Assembly (NCBI RefSeq): GCF_947494555.1 | Contig: NZ_CANLVF010000002.1 | Location: 496,001 to 560,000, forward strand | Reading direction: 5' to 3' | Length of the DNA: 64,000 bases | Origin: an uncultured Roseibium sp. | GTDB lineage: Bacteria > Pseudomonadota > Alphaproteobacteria > Rhizobiales > Stappiaceae | In this document: positions 41,817-53,492 of the stretch, piece by piece | Numbering within the stretch: position 1 is the first letter of the stretch | Layout of the letters: each line of letters starts with the position of its first letter | Notes under the pieces: generated by a model | The model's input: only the letters and a program-made list of their open reading frames with translations | Told to the model about the DNA's origin: nothing | Database searches by the model: none | Program-made: the position numbers and the translations under genes

Positions 41817-42395
41817 ATGACCAAAGCGCCAAACGAGACGTCAGATGGTTCAAAACACCTTTTTGGCGATCCGGCAGACCTGTTGATGGACCGGGCAGAA
41901 AGGGCGAGCCGGCAGTGGCAGAAGGAAGTGCCCGAGGTTGCCGACAAGCTGCAGCCGATGGTTTTGCTTGGGCGCCTCAACGAGGCGGCGCAGCTTATGA
42001 ACCGGGACTACCTGGTACCGGCCTATGCGGAAATAGGACTGAAACTCGGGGAGTTCGACGTCCTGGCAACACTCGTCAGGTCCGGGCCTCCCTACAAGCT
42101 CACGCCGACCGAACTATACAGATCCACAATGATGAGCTCAGGCGGCATGACCGCACGGGTGGACAAACTTGAAAGAGCCGGGCTCGTGGAGAGATGTCCG
42201 CACCCCGAGGATCGACGCGCACTCACCGTCTGCGTCACACCCAAAGGCCTCAAGCTGGTCAGGGACATGATCCCGGACTATGTCGACACGCAGCATATGG
42301 CCGTCAAAGGATTGACCGAAGACGAACAGGCGCAACTGTCAAAGCTCCTTGAAAAGCTCATCAAGACCGCCAACAATCCGGTTCCGGAAAAATGA
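41817..42395 (+). CDS. MarR-family transcriptional regulator
   Basis: A 192-residue winged-helix regulator with LKLGEFDVLATLVRSGPPYKLTPTELYR, the recognition helix region SSGGMTARVDKLERAGLVERCPHPEDRRAL and a C-terminal dimer helix. It diverges from the DMT exporter gene, with palindromes between them. It probably represses itself and the exporter, released by a small molecule. Confidence 0.9.
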   Translation: MTKAPNETSDGSKHLFGDPADLLMDRAERASRQWQKEVPEVADKLQPMVLLGRLNEAAQLMNRDYLVPAYAEIGLKLGEFDVLATLVRSGPPYKLTPTELYRSTMMSSGGMTARVDKLERAGLVERCPHPEDRRALTVCVTPKGLKLVRDMIPDYVDTQHMAVKGLTEDEQAQLSKLLEKLIKTANNPVPEK

Positions 42396-42433
42396 TCTGA
42401 AAAGATCAGTTGTCGAAAGGCAGTCGGTAGGAT

Positions 42434-43303
42434 TCACCCAATCGACTTCAACTCTTTTTCGAGAATGTTCCATTGTGTGCGAGAGACCGCTTCCCGGGCT
42501 GCAAGCAGCCAATAGGTCTGATGGTGTGAAAGACTGTCCTTCGATACGCGCCTGAGATGCCCTGCATTCAGGTCTTCCTGGCATAGAGGCAGCGAAGCAA
42601 GCATCACGCCGGCACCTCGCCTCGCCGCCGCCAGACCGGCGAAAAACGTGTCGAACAAGAGGTCAGGAAGAGGCGTCGACGGTGTTCCGAACCTCGCTGA
42701 CCATTCATGCCAGCCCGGACGTGGACCAACGACGGCAATGCGAGGCAGGAACGTCCAGTCGCCCGCTCCTTTCAAAAGCGACGGCGCGGCAACCGGGGCA
42801 ATGACCTCATTATAGAGCGGTGTCTTATAGGCCACCGTCCAGTCACCAGACCCATATCTGATCTGCACCGCTCCCGGTTCGCCTTGCACCTCGCCTGACA
42901 AGACCAAAGTCTTGAAAGAAAGCTGGGTATCGACCCCGGACCGCAGCCCTGCCAAACGCGGCAGCAGCCACAGGTCGATGATCGACGCGCTTGCGGAAAT
43001 CGTCAGTCGCTCGCGCGACAACCCAAAAAGCCCTTCCGAGCTTTCACGCAAGCTTTCCAAGGCCGTACGCACATGCGGAAGCCACGTTTCACCTTCCACT
43101 GTAAGCGCGATACTGCGCGGCTGGCGCAGGAAGAGCTGGGTATTCAGGCGCCTTTCCAGCTTGCCGATCCGTTGACTGATTGCTGATTGGGTCAGTCCGG
43201 TTTCCTGGGCGGCTGCGGTAAAACTGCCAGTACGCGCGGCAACTTCAAACGCCCGCACCCATTCAAGAGGCAGATTGTCGAACCGGGATTTATCCATTAG
43301 CAA
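42434..43303 (-). CDS. LysR-family (GcvA-like) transcriptional regulator
   Basis: A 289-residue LysR protein. The helix-turn-helix is clear (EWVRAFEVAARTGSFTAAAQETGLTQSAISQRI, then LERRLNTQLFLRQPRSIALT), and the effector domain has the RYGSGDW segment common in GcvA-like members. An ATG two codons downstream may be the real start. It diverges from tmpA-like and tmpB-like genes with 88 bp between, so it is the likely activator of the phosphonate oxygenases. Confidence 0.9.
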   Translation of the reverse strand: MLMDKSRFDNLPLEWVRAFEVAARTGSFTAAAQETGLTQSAISQRIGKLERRLNTQLFLRQPRSIALTVEGETWLPHVRTALESLRESSEGLFGLSRERLTISASASIIDLWLLPRLAGLRSGVDTQLSFKTLVLSGEVQGEPGAVQIRYGSGDWTVAYKTPLYNEVIAPVAAPSLLKGAGDWTFLPRIAVVGPRPGWHEWSARFGTPSTPLPDLLFDTFFAGLAAARRGAGVMLASLPLCQEDLNAGHLRRVSKDSLSHHQTYWLLAAREAVSRTQWNILEKELKSIG

Positions 43304-43325
43304 AACCGAATCTCAGGCACGTAAT

Positions 43326-45139
<1,814 letters not shown>

Positions 45140-45191
45140 CCGATCGAGCCGTTTGAGGCGCGGACCGGCGCCTATTTCGTAGATCTTTGTT

Positions 45192-46229
45192 TCAACCGTC
45201 GAGGGCGAACCGGGAGGTTTTTTGCCGGAAAACTTCGCCGTTGCGAACGAGGGTCACTGTGCCGGTGTAATCGCCGGCCGGCCAGGTCGCTGACCTGAGC
45301 TTGCGCCCCGCAAAGGCCACCCACTGCGCCTTTTGCCGTTCGACCGGCTCGCCTTCCGATTCAGCAAGGATCCCCTCCGGCCCCTCCACTCGCAGCGTGA
45401 CACGGTCACCTTTTTGCAGATTGATCAACCTGGCAAAGAAAACGAGCGCAGGAGAGCGGCTCTCCGGCTGCGAAGCGAGCCCCTGTTCAAGGTCCAGCGA
45501 TTTTACCGGCCCGTCCGCAAAACCGGACTGAATGATCGTGCCTTCGGCATCGGCGAGGAGCGGTTCAATGTCTCCCTGCCAGAGCGGTTGGTCATAAGAT
45601 AGGGTCTCGCTTGTTCCCTCGTTGCAACGCGTAAGACGCGGCCCCGCCTGATCGAAACTTCCCAGAAACGGATCGACCGTTTTACCGTCCTTGCGAACCG
45701 AGAGATGCACGTGGGGGAATGCCGCGAACCCTGAATATCCGACTTGACCAAGTTTCTGGCCGCGTTCGACCCGATCCCCCCCCGAAACGGCAAGGGAACC
45801 CTGGCGGAGATGGCAATATTGCGTTTCCCAGCCGCCTCCGTGTGCAATCACAACGCCGTTGCCGCATTCCTTGTCCGCGACACGTTGCCTGTCTTGTTCC
45901 GAGACGACAAGCCTGTCCGGCATCTCGTCTCGCACCCCTCGCACAACCCCTGGCGCTGATGCGACGACATCCGCGGTTTCCGCAGTGTCCAAAACGCGGA
46001 AGTCCGTGCCCTTATGGCCGTCATAACCGGCGCGGAAGCAGGTCGCTGTCTGGACTTCGCTGCCGGGATCGATATCTACATAGTTCTGGACGAAACAGTC
46101 TTCACCGAGCTTGCAGACGATGGGAAGCCCCAGCTCGAGATCTGCTGCCGATGATGAATTGGCCGACATCAGACCGACTCCAAGAGCGATGGTTCCCTTC
46201 ACCAATGTCACGTTCAAAAGCCGCATCAT
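45192..46229 (-). CDS. Periplasmic M23/LytM-type peptidase
   Basis: A 345-residue exported protein with a signal peptide ending near SSSAADLE. The LytM domain keeps the zinc and catalytic residues: His72 and Asp76 (GHKGTDF), His140 (QYCHLRQG) and His173/His175 (HVHLSVRK). Two or more cysteine pairs may form disulfides. The C-terminal 150 residues look like a beta-rich accessory domain. It probably cleaves peptidoglycan crosslinks or a related substrate. It converges with tmpB. Confidence 0.88.
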   Translation of the reverse strand: MMRLLNVTLVKGTIALGVGLMSANSSSAADLELGLPIVCKLGEDCFVQNYVDIDPGSEVQTATCFRAGYDGHKGTDFRVLDTAETADVVASAPGVVRGVRDEMPDRLVVSEQDRQRVADKECGNGVVIAHGGGWETQYCHLRQGSLAVSGGDRVERGQKLGQVGYSGFAAFPHVHLSVRKDGKTVDPFLGSFDQAGPRLTRCNEGTSETLSYDQPLWQGDIEPLLADAEGTIIQSGFADGPVKSLDLEQGLASQPESRSPALVFFARLINLQKGDRVTLRVEGPEGILAESEGEPVERQKAQWVAFAGRKLRSATWPAGDYTGTVTLVRNGEVFRQKTSRFALDG

Positions 46230-46339
46230 CGACAGATCCTTTTCAAGTTATGGCTCGTAAAGACACCGTGACTTGCAATCAAGCGGTCGATGGCCGACCT
46301 TTCCCGAAACTAGTCTCAAAATTCTATGGAACAAGCGTG

Positions 46340-47104
46340 ATGATTAAGTGGCTGACCACTGTTTTGATGGCGTTCTTTTTGTGTCTCCCGGCAGCTGCGC
46401 AGGAAGAACTTCAAATCAAGGACATTGAAAAGGGAACCGGAGAAGAGGCCAATGTCGGTGAAACCGTCGTCGTTCACTACACCGGTTGGCTGATGGACGG
46501 CACGAAATTCGATTCAAGCGTGGATCGGGGAACCCCGTTCTCGTTCACGCTCGGCGAAAGACGGGTTATTCCCGGGTGGGAAAAGGGTGTTGAGGGCATG
46601 CAGGTCGGCGGCAAGCGTGAACTGATCATTCCCCCAGAGATGGCTTACGGCGCACAAGGTGCGGGCGGCGTCATTCCACCGAATGCAACATTGAAGTTCG
46701 AGATCGAACTCCTGGATGTGAAGGGCAAGAAGTTCTCCGATATCGGCAACAAGGAATTGGAGGAAAAACTCGCAGCGGGCGCGACCGTCATCGATATTCG
46801 ACGTCCGGACGAGTGGCGCGAAACAGGCGTCCTTGAGGGAAGCCATCTGGTCACCTTTTTCGATGAAAGCGGAAACGTGAACCCGGAATTCGGTGCCAAG
46901 CTGCAGCAGCTGATTTCAGGTCCGGCAGACGAAGTCGTTCTGATCTGCCGCACGGGACGCCGCAGTCAGGTTTTGTCGGAATATCTCGCAGGCCAGGCGG
47001 GCTTTACCAACGTCGTCAACGTTCAGGACGGTATCATGAGCTGGATTGCTGATGGCGGACAAGTTGCGGAAGCGACCATGCCTGAGAAATGCTGGCTTTG
47101 CTGA
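46340..47104 (+). CDS. FKBP peptidyl-prolyl isomerase fused to a rhodanese domain
   Basis: A 254-residue exported fusion. A signal peptide (MIKWLTTVLMAFFLCLPAAAQ) leads into an FKBP domain (about 24-127) with VVVHYTGWLMDGTKFDSS, RVIPGWEKGVEGMQVGGKR and AYGAQGAGGVIPPNATL. A rhodanese domain follows (about 135-245) with DIRRPDEWRETG and the active loop CRTGRRSQ at Cys203. The protein ends in CWLC, a CxxC pair at the very C-terminus. It should help fold proteins and handle sulfur or thiols in the periplasm. ATG 46340 is preferred; the long open frame upstream has no other coding signs. Confidence 0.88.
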   Translation: MIKWLTTVLMAFFLCLPAAAQEELQIKDIEKGTGEEANVGETVVVHYTGWLMDGTKFDSSVDRGTPFSFTLGERRVIPGWEKGVEGMQVGGKRELIIPPEMAYGAQGAGGVIPPNATLKFEIELLDVKGKKFSDIGNKELEEKLAAGATVIDIRRPDEWRETGVLEGSHLVTFFDESGNVNPEFGAKLQQLISGPADEVVLICRTGRRSQVLSEYLAGQAGFTNVVNVQDGIMSWIADGGQVAEATMPEKCWLC

Positions 47105-47154
47105 TCCGACAGCTCTTTTCAAATAAGCAGGAATGTGCGGGCGCCCGGACTGAA

Positions 47155-48576
47155 TCAATCCCCGGTGGCGAGGTCCAGGCTCATGCGGTTATGGTCCCGA
47201 ATAACCTTGTCTATGTCCAAGGTGACGATCTGTCCGTCAGCAACCAGAATCTTGCCGTTGACGACGGTCGTCCTGGCTAATTGCGGACTGCAAAACACGA
47301 CGGCCGCTACCGGATCGTGGAGCCCGCCGGCAAACTGCAATGAATTAAGACCAAGCGTGAAGAAATCAGCGCACTTTCCTGTTTCCAAAGATCCTATGTC
47401 GTCCCGCCCCAAGACGGAAGCGCCGCCGAGTGTCGCAAGTTCCAACGCCTCACGGGCGGTCATCCACTCTCCGGCCCGCGAAGGGTGCGCCAGGGGAAGT
47501 GACGGGGTTCCATCCGTTTCTACGGTGGGCTGCAAACCCAGATTGAGCCTTGCCAGCAACATCGCCTGACGGACTTCGGACAGCATGTTGGATCCGTCAT
47601 TGCTGGCCGACCCATCCACGCCCAATCCGACTTTCACACCCGCAGCCATGTATTTCTTGATCGGCGCTATTCCGGACGCGAGACGCATGTTCGAACACGG
47701 GCAATGGGCTGCACCACAGCCCGTTTTTGCAAAAAGCTGTATTTCGCCGTCATTCACGTGGATTGCATGGGCAAACCAGACATCCTCGCCTACCCAGTCG
47801 AGATCTTCCATCCACTCCACGGGGCGTTTTTTGAAGCGTTGCAGCGTATAGTGTTCTTCGTCCAGTGTTTCGCAAAGATGCGTGTGCAGCATGACGCCCT
47901 TGTCACGCGCCAAAAGAGCGCTCTCGCGCAACAGTTCTTCTGATACCGAGAATGGAGAGCACGGTGCCACGACGACCTGTGTCATCGCACCAGCGTCCGG
48001 GTTGTGATAGCGATCGATTACTCGAATTGTGTCTTTGAGAATGTCATCTTCGTCCTCGACACACTCATCGGGTGGCAAGCCACCCTTGCTTTCGCCAAGT
48101 GACATCGAACCGCGGCTGGCGTGAAAGCGCACGCCAAGATCTTGCGCCGCCTCGATCAGGTAGTCGACCTTGTTTCCGCTCTGGAAAAGGTAGGAATGAT
48201 CGAACACGGTGGTGCAGCCGGAAAGCGCCAGCTCTGCAAGACCGACCAGCGCACTCGCTCTGGACGCATCCGGACCGGTCCTTGCCCAAACCCGGTAATG
48301 CGCCTGCAGCCAGGGAAACAGGTTGTTGTTTTGTGCAGCGGGCAGGTTGCGTGTCAGTGTTTGATTGAGGTGATGATGGGTGTTCACGAAACCGGGGAGA
48401 ACAATTTCTCCCGACGCATCAATCACCATTTCTGCGGTATCTGGCAGCTCTTCTGAAGGGCCGACCTGTGTAATGAAACCGTTTTCGGCATAGAGCCCGC
48501 CCTTCCTGATCTCACGGCGCTCCTTGTCCATCGTGACAAGTATGTCCGCGTTTTTCAAAAGAAGTGTGCGTGGCAT
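47155..48576 (-). CDS. 8-oxoguanine deaminase-like amidohydrolase
   Basis: A 473-residue TRZ/ATZ-type metal amidohydrolase. It has the first metal motif FVNTHHHLNQTLTR, then HTHLCETLDEEHYTLQRF, HAIHVND, HCPCSNMRLASGIAPI and the Asp ligand in GLGVDGSASND. The order and HCPCSNMRLASG motif match the 8-oxoguanine/isocytosine deaminase group (with Pseudomonas Pa0142-type enzymes), though hydroxyatrazine-type deaminases are close relatives. It would deaminate an oxidised purine in the cytoplasm. Confidence 0.8.
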   Translation of the reverse strand: MPRTLLLKNADILVTMDKERREIRKGGLYAENGFITQVGPSEELPDTAEMVIDASGEIVLPGFVNTHHHLNQTLTRNLPAAQNNNLFPWLQAHYRVWARTGPDASRASALVGLAELALSGCTTVFDHSYLFQSGNKVDYLIEAAQDLGVRFHASRGSMSLGESKGGLPPDECVEDEDDILKDTIRVIDRYHNPDAGAMTQVVVAPCSPFSVSEELLRESALLARDKGVMLHTHLCETLDEEHYTLQRFKKRPVEWMEDLDWVGEDVWFAHAIHVNDGEIQLFAKTGCGAAHCPCSNMRLASGIAPIKKYMAAGVKVGLGVDGSASNDGSNMLSEVRQAMLLARLNLGLQPTVETDGTPSLPLAHPSRAGEWMTAREALELATLGGASVLGRDDIGSLETGKCADFFTLGLNSLQFAGGLHDPVAAVVFCSPQLARTTVVNGKILVADGQIVTLDIDKVIRDHNRMSLDLATGD

Positions 48577-48690
48577 CTGTGACTTTCGCGGTCGCTCGAA
48601 TCAAACATGGCGTGAATGCATAGCGTATGCGCGATACCGATCGGTTACCAAGACAGTCAAAAGCAAAGACGGTCAGCGATTTACGCCATA

Positions 48691-50091
48691 CTAATCGGGA
48701 AGCGGCGGCATCCGGTTCCACGCGTCGAGCGCCGCGATCTTGTAAGCTTCGGCAAGCGTCGGGTAGTTGAACGTGTTTTCAACGAAATACTCCAGCGTTC
48801 CTTTCAGGTTGAGAACCGCCTGCCCGATATGAACGAGTTCCGTTGCCCCCTCACCCACGATGTGGCAACCAAGCAGACGCCTCGTCTTGAGCGAAAAAAT
48901 CATCTTCAGCATTCCGGTATCGAGACCCATGATGTGGCCGCGAGAGGTTTCCCGGAAACGCGCGACGCCGCATTCATATGGGATGCCACGTTCCTTGATT
49001 TCTTCCTCGGTCATGCCGACGGTCGAAATTTCCGGAACGGCATAGATTCCATAGGGAAAATAATCAGGCGGGTCATAAGCCGATTCACCAAGCGCATGGC
49101 AGGCAGCGATGCGGCCCTGCTCCATGGATGTGGACGCAAGACTTGGAAAGCCGATCACGTCGCCTGACGCAAATATGTGCGGAACCTCGGTCTGGAACGT
49201 GGACGGATCGACCTTCAGCCGGCCCCTGTGATCCACCGACAGGCCACATTTGTCCAGATTGAGTCTCGGTGTCGCGCCCATGCGTCCTGCAGCAAAGAGA
49301 ATGACATTGGTGCGAACGCAGCGCCCTCCTTCCAGGGTGATTTCGCAATCCGCCGGGCCATGCTTTTCAATTTTCTCGACCGTGGCTCCAAACCGAAGAG
49401 CGATCCCGCGGTCGCGAAGCTGGTGCGTGAAATCAGCCACAAGTTCCTTGTCGAGGAAGTCGAGCATGGTCTCGCGCGGCTCCACGAGTGTCACATGAAC
49501 GTCGAGCGCCGAGAAGATGGATGCATACTCCACGCCGATCACCCCCGCCCCGATGACGGCGATTGAGCGCGGGATCTCGCTCAGCTCCAGGATCTCGTCG
49601 CTGTCCAGAACATACTGGCCGTCGAACGGGACATATTCGGGACGAAACGGCTTGGTACCAACCGCGATAATGTATTTGTCGGCCTTGTATTTCAGGATTT
49701 CGCCGGCGTCGCCCTCAACTTCGATGACATGCGGGTCCAGAAATCGCGCCTCGCCACGAACGGTATCCACCTTGTTTCGGGAGAACTGGTGCTCAAGAAC
49801 GTCAACCTCGTGATTGAGCGTAATGTGCAGCCGTGCCCTGAGGTCTGCAGCAGTGAGATCCTGTTTAACGCGATAGGAACTGCCGTAAAATCCGCGCTCG
49901 CGCCAACCTGTGAGATTGAGAACGGTCTCGCGCAGTGTTTTGGACGGGATCGTACCTGTGTGGACGGACACCACGCCGACCCTGCGGCCCCGCTCGACGA
50001 CCAGAACATCCCGACCGAATTTCGCCGCCTGGATCGCAGCGCGCCGCCCCGCCGGCCCGCTCCCGATCACGATAAGATCGTAATGCTCCAT
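48691..50091 (-). CDS. sthA: Soluble NAD(P)(+) transhydrogenase
   Basis: SthA moves reducing equivalents between NADPH and NAD using FAD. The 466-residue protein has the FAD motif DLIVIGSGPAGRRAA, the second nucleotide fold AVIGAGVIGVEYASIFSALD, IFASGDVIGFPSLASTSMEQGR and the dimerisation domain with TELVHIGQ. The usual disulfide region reads VGVVSVHTGTIPSKTLRE, with no cysteine where E. coli SthA keeps one; the alphaproteobacterial branch commonly has this. It diverges from trpL/trpE. Confidence 0.92.
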   Translation of the reverse strand: MEHYDLIVIGSGPAGRRAAIQAAKFGRDVLVVERGRRVGVVSVHTGTIPSKTLRETVLNLTGWRERGFYGSSYRVKQDLTAADLRARLHITLNHEVDVLEHQFSRNKVDTVRGEARFLDPHVIEVEGDAGEILKYKADKYIIAVGTKPFRPEYVPFDGQYVLDSDEILELSEIPRSIAVIGAGVIGVEYASIFSALDVHVTLVEPRETMLDFLDKELVADFTHQLRDRGIALRFGATVEKIEKHGPADCEITLEGGRCVRTNVILFAAGRMGATPRLNLDKCGLSVDHRGRLKVDPSTFQTEVPHIFASGDVIGFPSLASTSMEQGRIAACHALGESAYDPPDYFPYGIYAVPEISTVGMTEEEIKERGIPYECGVARFRETSRGHIMGLDTGMLKMIFSLKTRRLLGCHIVGEGATELVHIGQAVLNLKGTLEYFVENTFNYPTLAEAYKIAALDAWNRMPPLPD

Positions 50092-50314
50092 GTGCCCCTC
50101 ATTGCTCTTCCGACTGCGTCCCGTTCACAAGCACCGGAATCATGCCGAGCTCATGTTTGTTGACGCATTGCAAAACAGTATCTTGAATTGCGGGTCAAGA
50201 CTGGCGGAAAAATATGAGCAGGTGCTTGCACGAATTGGACAAAAAAGCGGCAATTCAGGTCCGTCACTCAATAGACCGTTGCCATTGAAAGCCACTTCCG
50301 GTATGCGTCGTGGC

Positions 50315-50362
50315 ATGAGAACGATCCTGAATTCAGTATGGTGGTGGCGCGGCGCGAAATAG
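50315..50362 (+). CDS. trpL: trp leader peptide
   Basis: A 15-residue peptide, MRTILNSVWWWRGAK, with three Trp codons in a row. It sits 138 bp before the trpE start (50500), as in rhizobial trpE(G) operons, and leads into the attenuator. Ribosomes stall at the TGG triplet when Trp-tRNA is low. Confidence 0.92.
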   Translation: MRTILNSVWWWRGAK

Positions 50363-50418
50363 GCGGCCTGCGATCAATCATGCTTTGAAAGGATCGAAGA
50401 AACTCACCAAAGGCCGCC
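50362..50418 (+). promoter_or_regulatory. trp antiterminator pairing
   Basis: GGCGGCCT (50362-50369), overlapping the end of trpL, can pair with AGGCCGCC (50411-50418). That would block the terminator that uses the same 50410-50418 arm. Confidence 0.8.
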
Positions 50419-50448
50419 GCGGGATACCGCTGGCGGCCTTGGTGTTTT
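50410..50448 (+). terminator. trp attenuator terminator
   Basis: AAGGCCGCC (50410-50418) pairs with GGCGGCCTT (50432-50440), followed by GGTGTTTT. When the ribosome passes trpL freely this hairpin ends transcription before trpE. Confidence 0.85.
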
Positions 50449-50499
50449 AAGAGGCCGCCAATCTCCCAAATGGCCATCAGATACGGGAACGGAAATACC

Positions 50500-52686
50500 A
50501 TGCCGCCGCTGGCAGATCAGAGTTACGAAACACCGAGCGGGATCACGATCCTGCGGTCGTCGCGCCCCTCCAACTACGATACGGGTACTTCCGAGTGGAT
50601 TGACCGGTTGGACAGCGAGCTTGGCGCCGTTCTGTCTTCGTCCTATGAATATCCAGGGCGCTATACCCGCTGGGACATGGCATTGGTCAATCCGCCGCTC
50701 GTCCTTGAAGCAGCGGATCGCAAGGTCGAGATCCGGGCACTTAACGAGCGTGGCAAGATACTGGTGCCGGCGATTGCCGATGCACTGCGGCCGCTTGATG
50801 TCATAGACACCTTCAGTGCAAGCGACGACAAAATCGTTCTGACCGTCAAGAAACCCGATCGTCTCTTCAACGAGGAAGAACGGTCCCGTCAGCCTTCCAC
50901 ATTCTCCATTGTGCGCGCGATCAAGGATCTCTTTGCCTGCGATGATGACCAGCTCGGTCTCTATGGCACCTTCGGATATGACGTGGCGTTTCAGTTCGAG
51001 CAGATCGAACTGAAGCTGGAGCGACCGGACGATCAACGAGACGTAATCCTGTTCCTCCCGGACGAGATCCTCATCGTCGACCATCACGGCAAGCGTGCCT
51101 ATGTGCTTGAATACGACTTTTCAGTGAATGGACGCACAACCAAAGGTCTTGAACGGACGGGGCAATCCAGTCCCTATGCGCCTGCCAACCGGGATCCCGG
51201 ACGCGGCGATCATGAACCTGGCGAATACGCCAAGCTGGTTGAAAAGGCCAAGGACTACTTCCGGCGCGGCGACTTGTTCGAGACCGTTCCGGGGCAGACC
51301 TTCTACGAGCCTTGCGCCAATCCTCCATCCGCTGTCTCCAGGCGTCTTGCGCAGATAAACCCCTCTCCCTATTCCTTCTTCTTCAATCTGGGCAATGCCG
51401 AGTATCTCGTCGGAGCCTCACCGGAAATGTATGTGCGCGTGACCGGCGGGCGTCGCGTGGAGACCTGTCCGATCTCTGGAACCATCCGGCGCGGAAAAAA
51501 CGCCATTGAAGACGAGGCCCAGATCCGCAAGCTCCTCAACTCCGCCAAGGACGAGGCGGAGCTTACGATGTGTTCCGACGTCGACCGGAACGACAAGAGC
51601 CGGGTCTGCGTTCCGGGCTCTGTCAAGGTGATCGGACGGCGGCAGATCGAAATGTATTCCCGCCTGATCCACACCGTGGATCATATCGAAGGCATCTTGC
51701 GACCGGACATGGACGCTCTCGATGCCTTCCTCTCCCATACATGGGCAGTAACCGTAACCGGGGCACCGAAACGATGGGCCATGCAGTTCATCGAAGATCA
51801 CGAAAAGTCGCCGCGCGCCTGGTACGGCGGCGCAATTGGCGCCGTTCTGTTCAACGGTGACATGAACACCGGCCTCACATTGCGGACGGTTCGGATCAAG
51901 GACGGCACAGCTCAGATCCGTGCCGGTGCAACGCTGCTCTACGACAGTGTGCCGGAAGACGAAGAAGCGGAAACCGAACTCAAGGCCGAAGCCATGCGCG
52001 CTGCAGTGCGCGAGGCTGGACTTGCGGCAAAATCCTATGAAAAGCAGGAAAGCAGCAAGCCAGGAAACGGGCTGAAGATCCTGCTGATTGATCACGAAGA
52101 CAGTTTCGTCCACACACTTGCGAATTATTTCAGACAAACCGGTGCAGAAGTCGTGACCTACCGGACACCGGTTGCTGACCATGTTTTTCACGATGTCAGT
52201 CCGGATCTGGTTGTTCTTTCGCCCGGACCGGGAAACCCGAAAGACTTCGACTGCGCTGCAACGATCGGCCGGGCGCGGGCCCGCGCATTGCCGATATTCG
52301 GCGTCTGTCTCGGTCTTCAGGCCCTTTCGGAATATTTCGGCGCAACGCTCGGCCAGCTTGAAATCCCGATGCATGGCAAACCATCTCCGATCAGTTTGTC
52401 CGGAAATTCGCTTCTCTTTGATGGCTTGAATGCGCCTGTGATTGTCGGGCGCTATCACTCGCTGTTTGCGAAGCGCGCGACCCTGCCGAGCGATATCCGG
52501 GTGACAGCCGAAACGGAAGACGGTGTTGTGATGGCGATCGAGCACGAAAAAGAGGCCATCGCCGCCGTGCAGTTTCATCCTGAATCGATCATGTCTTTGG
52601 ATCAGGATGCCGGGCACAAGATCATCGAAAACGTCGTTAGCCGGCTTGTGCACCAAGGAGCACGCCAAGCTGAGCCGGTTTTGTAG
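50500..52686 (+). CDS. trpE(G): Fused anthranilate synthase components I and II
   Basis: A 728-residue fusion. The TrpE part (about 1-520) has [12 protein letters not shown], the [22 protein letters not shown] stretch, [25 protein letters not shown] and [15 protein letters not shown]. The TrpG glutaminase (about 530-728) has [18 protein letters not shown], the nucleophile in FGVCLGLQA and the His-Glu pair in QFHPES. It makes anthranilate from chorismate and glutamine. ATG 50500 has GGAA upstream; the frame extends to 50470 without a ribosome site. Expression is controlled by the trpL attenuator. Confidence 0.95.
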   Translation: MPPLADQSYETPSGITILRSSRPSNYDTGTSEWIDRLDSELGAVLSSSYEYPGRYTRWDMALVNPPLVLEAADRKVEIRALNERGKILVPAIADALRPLDVIDTFSASDDKIVLTVKKPDRLFNEEERSRQPSTFSIVRAIKDLFACDDDQLGLYGTFGYDVAFQFEQIELKLERPDDQRDVILFLPDEILIVDHHGKRAYVLEYDFSVNGRTTKGLERTGQSSPYAPANRDPGRGDHEPGEYAKLVEKAKDYFRRGDLFETVPGQTFYEPCANPPSAVSRRLAQINPSPYSFFFNLGNAEYLVGASPEMYVRVTGGRRVETCPISGTIRRGKNAIEDEAQIRKLLNSAKDEAELTMCSDVDRNDKSRVCVPGSVKVIGRRQIEMYSRLIHTVDHIEGILRPDMDALDAFLSHTWAVTVTGAPKRWAMQFIEDHEKSPRAWYGGAIGAVLFNGDMNTGLTLRTVRIKDGTAQIRAGATLLYDSVPEDEEAETELKAEAMRAAVREAGLAAKSYEKQESSKPGNGLKILLIDHEDSFVHTLANYFRQTGAEVVTYRTPVADHVFHDVSPDLVVLSPGPGNPKDFDCAATIGRARARALPIFGVCLGLQALSEYFGATLGQLEIPMHGKPSPISLSGNSLLFDGLNAPVIVGRYHSLFAKRATLPSDIRVTAETEDGVVMAIEHEKEAIAAVQFHPESIMSLDQDAGHKIIENVVSRLVHQGARQAEPVL

Positions 52687-52752
52687 TTTTTGTCACACCT
52701 CGTTAGCAAAAATTACGCTAAGGATGCGAGCAGAGATTGAAGGAGATTCCCC

Positions 52753-53277
52753 TTGCACATTCTGCTCGCACTTCTCGCGCTGGCCGCCGGTGCTGCCTAC
52801 TGGCTCTACCGTGTTCGACAGGCGGCAGACACGACACGCGTGGTGCTGGATGCAGCGCACGATGTTAAGGCAGCCGCGCGCCGCTTCGGCTTTCGCACAC
52901 GCGCCAATCAGCACCCAAGCGAAGGTGTCGATGACCCTCGTGTCACCGCGGCGGCGTTGCTCGTTCTTACCGCCGAAACGGACGGCGGGATTTCAAAAGC
53001 TGAACAGACGGTCATTCTCGAACGGCTGCAGGCTGTCTTTGAGATGTCCGCCGAAGCGGCCGACGAACTGTATCTGTTTGCCAAATGGCTCGCCAACCAG
53101 AGTACCAATCCGGATGACATGATCAGACGACTGATCAAAAGAACAGTTCACCTTGGCGGACGCGATACGCTGCCCGATCTCATTCAGATGGTCGCAGCCG
53201 TCGGGAATGCAGACACCGGCACTCTGACCGACGACACGGTTCACATAATAGAAAAACTCAAACAGCTGAGTAACTGA
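52753..53277 (+). CDS. TerB-like membrane-anchored protein
   Basis: A 174-residue protein starting at TTG with AGGAGAT upstream. The first 18 residues are a membrane anchor (HILLALLALAAGAAYWLYRV). The rest is a helical TerB/DjlA-N-like domain (RVTAAALLVLTAETDGGISKAEQTVILERLQAVFEMSAEAADEL). TerB-like domains bind metal or act in stress signalling; the role here is unknown. Confidence 0.7.
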   Translation: MHILLALLALAAGAAYWLYRVRQAADTTRVVLDAAHDVKAAARRFGFRTRANQHPSEGVDDPRVTAAALLVLTAETDGGISKAEQTVILERLQAVFEMSAEAADELYLFAKWLANQSTNPDDMIRRLIKRTVHLGGRDTLPDLIQMVAAVGNADTGTLTDDTVHIIEKLKQLSN

Positions 53278-53461
53278 GTGAAATTCACTTGAATACGTTT
53301 CGAAATCGCGCCTGACGCTGCTTTCCGCCCGGTATTCAGCATATGCGCCTTTCAAAAAGTCTTTGAACCAAAATAAAGTTGATTAACAGATCGCGACGGA
53401 GTTCTATTGAATTCCAGTTTTGCTTTTGCACTGTTTTCACAGGCTGGCGCTATAATTATCG

Positions 53462-53480
53462 GGATCCATCGTTTGGATCC
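53462..53480 (+). other. Small hairpin before the caspase-like gene
   Basis: GGATCCA and TGGATCC are perfect 7-bp arms around five bases, immediately before the GGGGAG ribosome site. It may fold in the leader; function unknown. Confidence 0.3.
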
Positions 53481-53492
53481 TGGGGAGACGCA

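Noticed and set aside
45719..46339. Long upstream extension of the FKBP-rhodanese frame
   Set aside because: It runs antisense to the M23 peptidase gene and lacks coding features; the signal peptide begins at 46340.
49729..50314. Plus-strand frames running into trpL (for example 50090-50362)
   Set aside because: Antisense to sthA or intergenic; only the last 15 codons, from ATG 50315, show the leader-peptide pattern.
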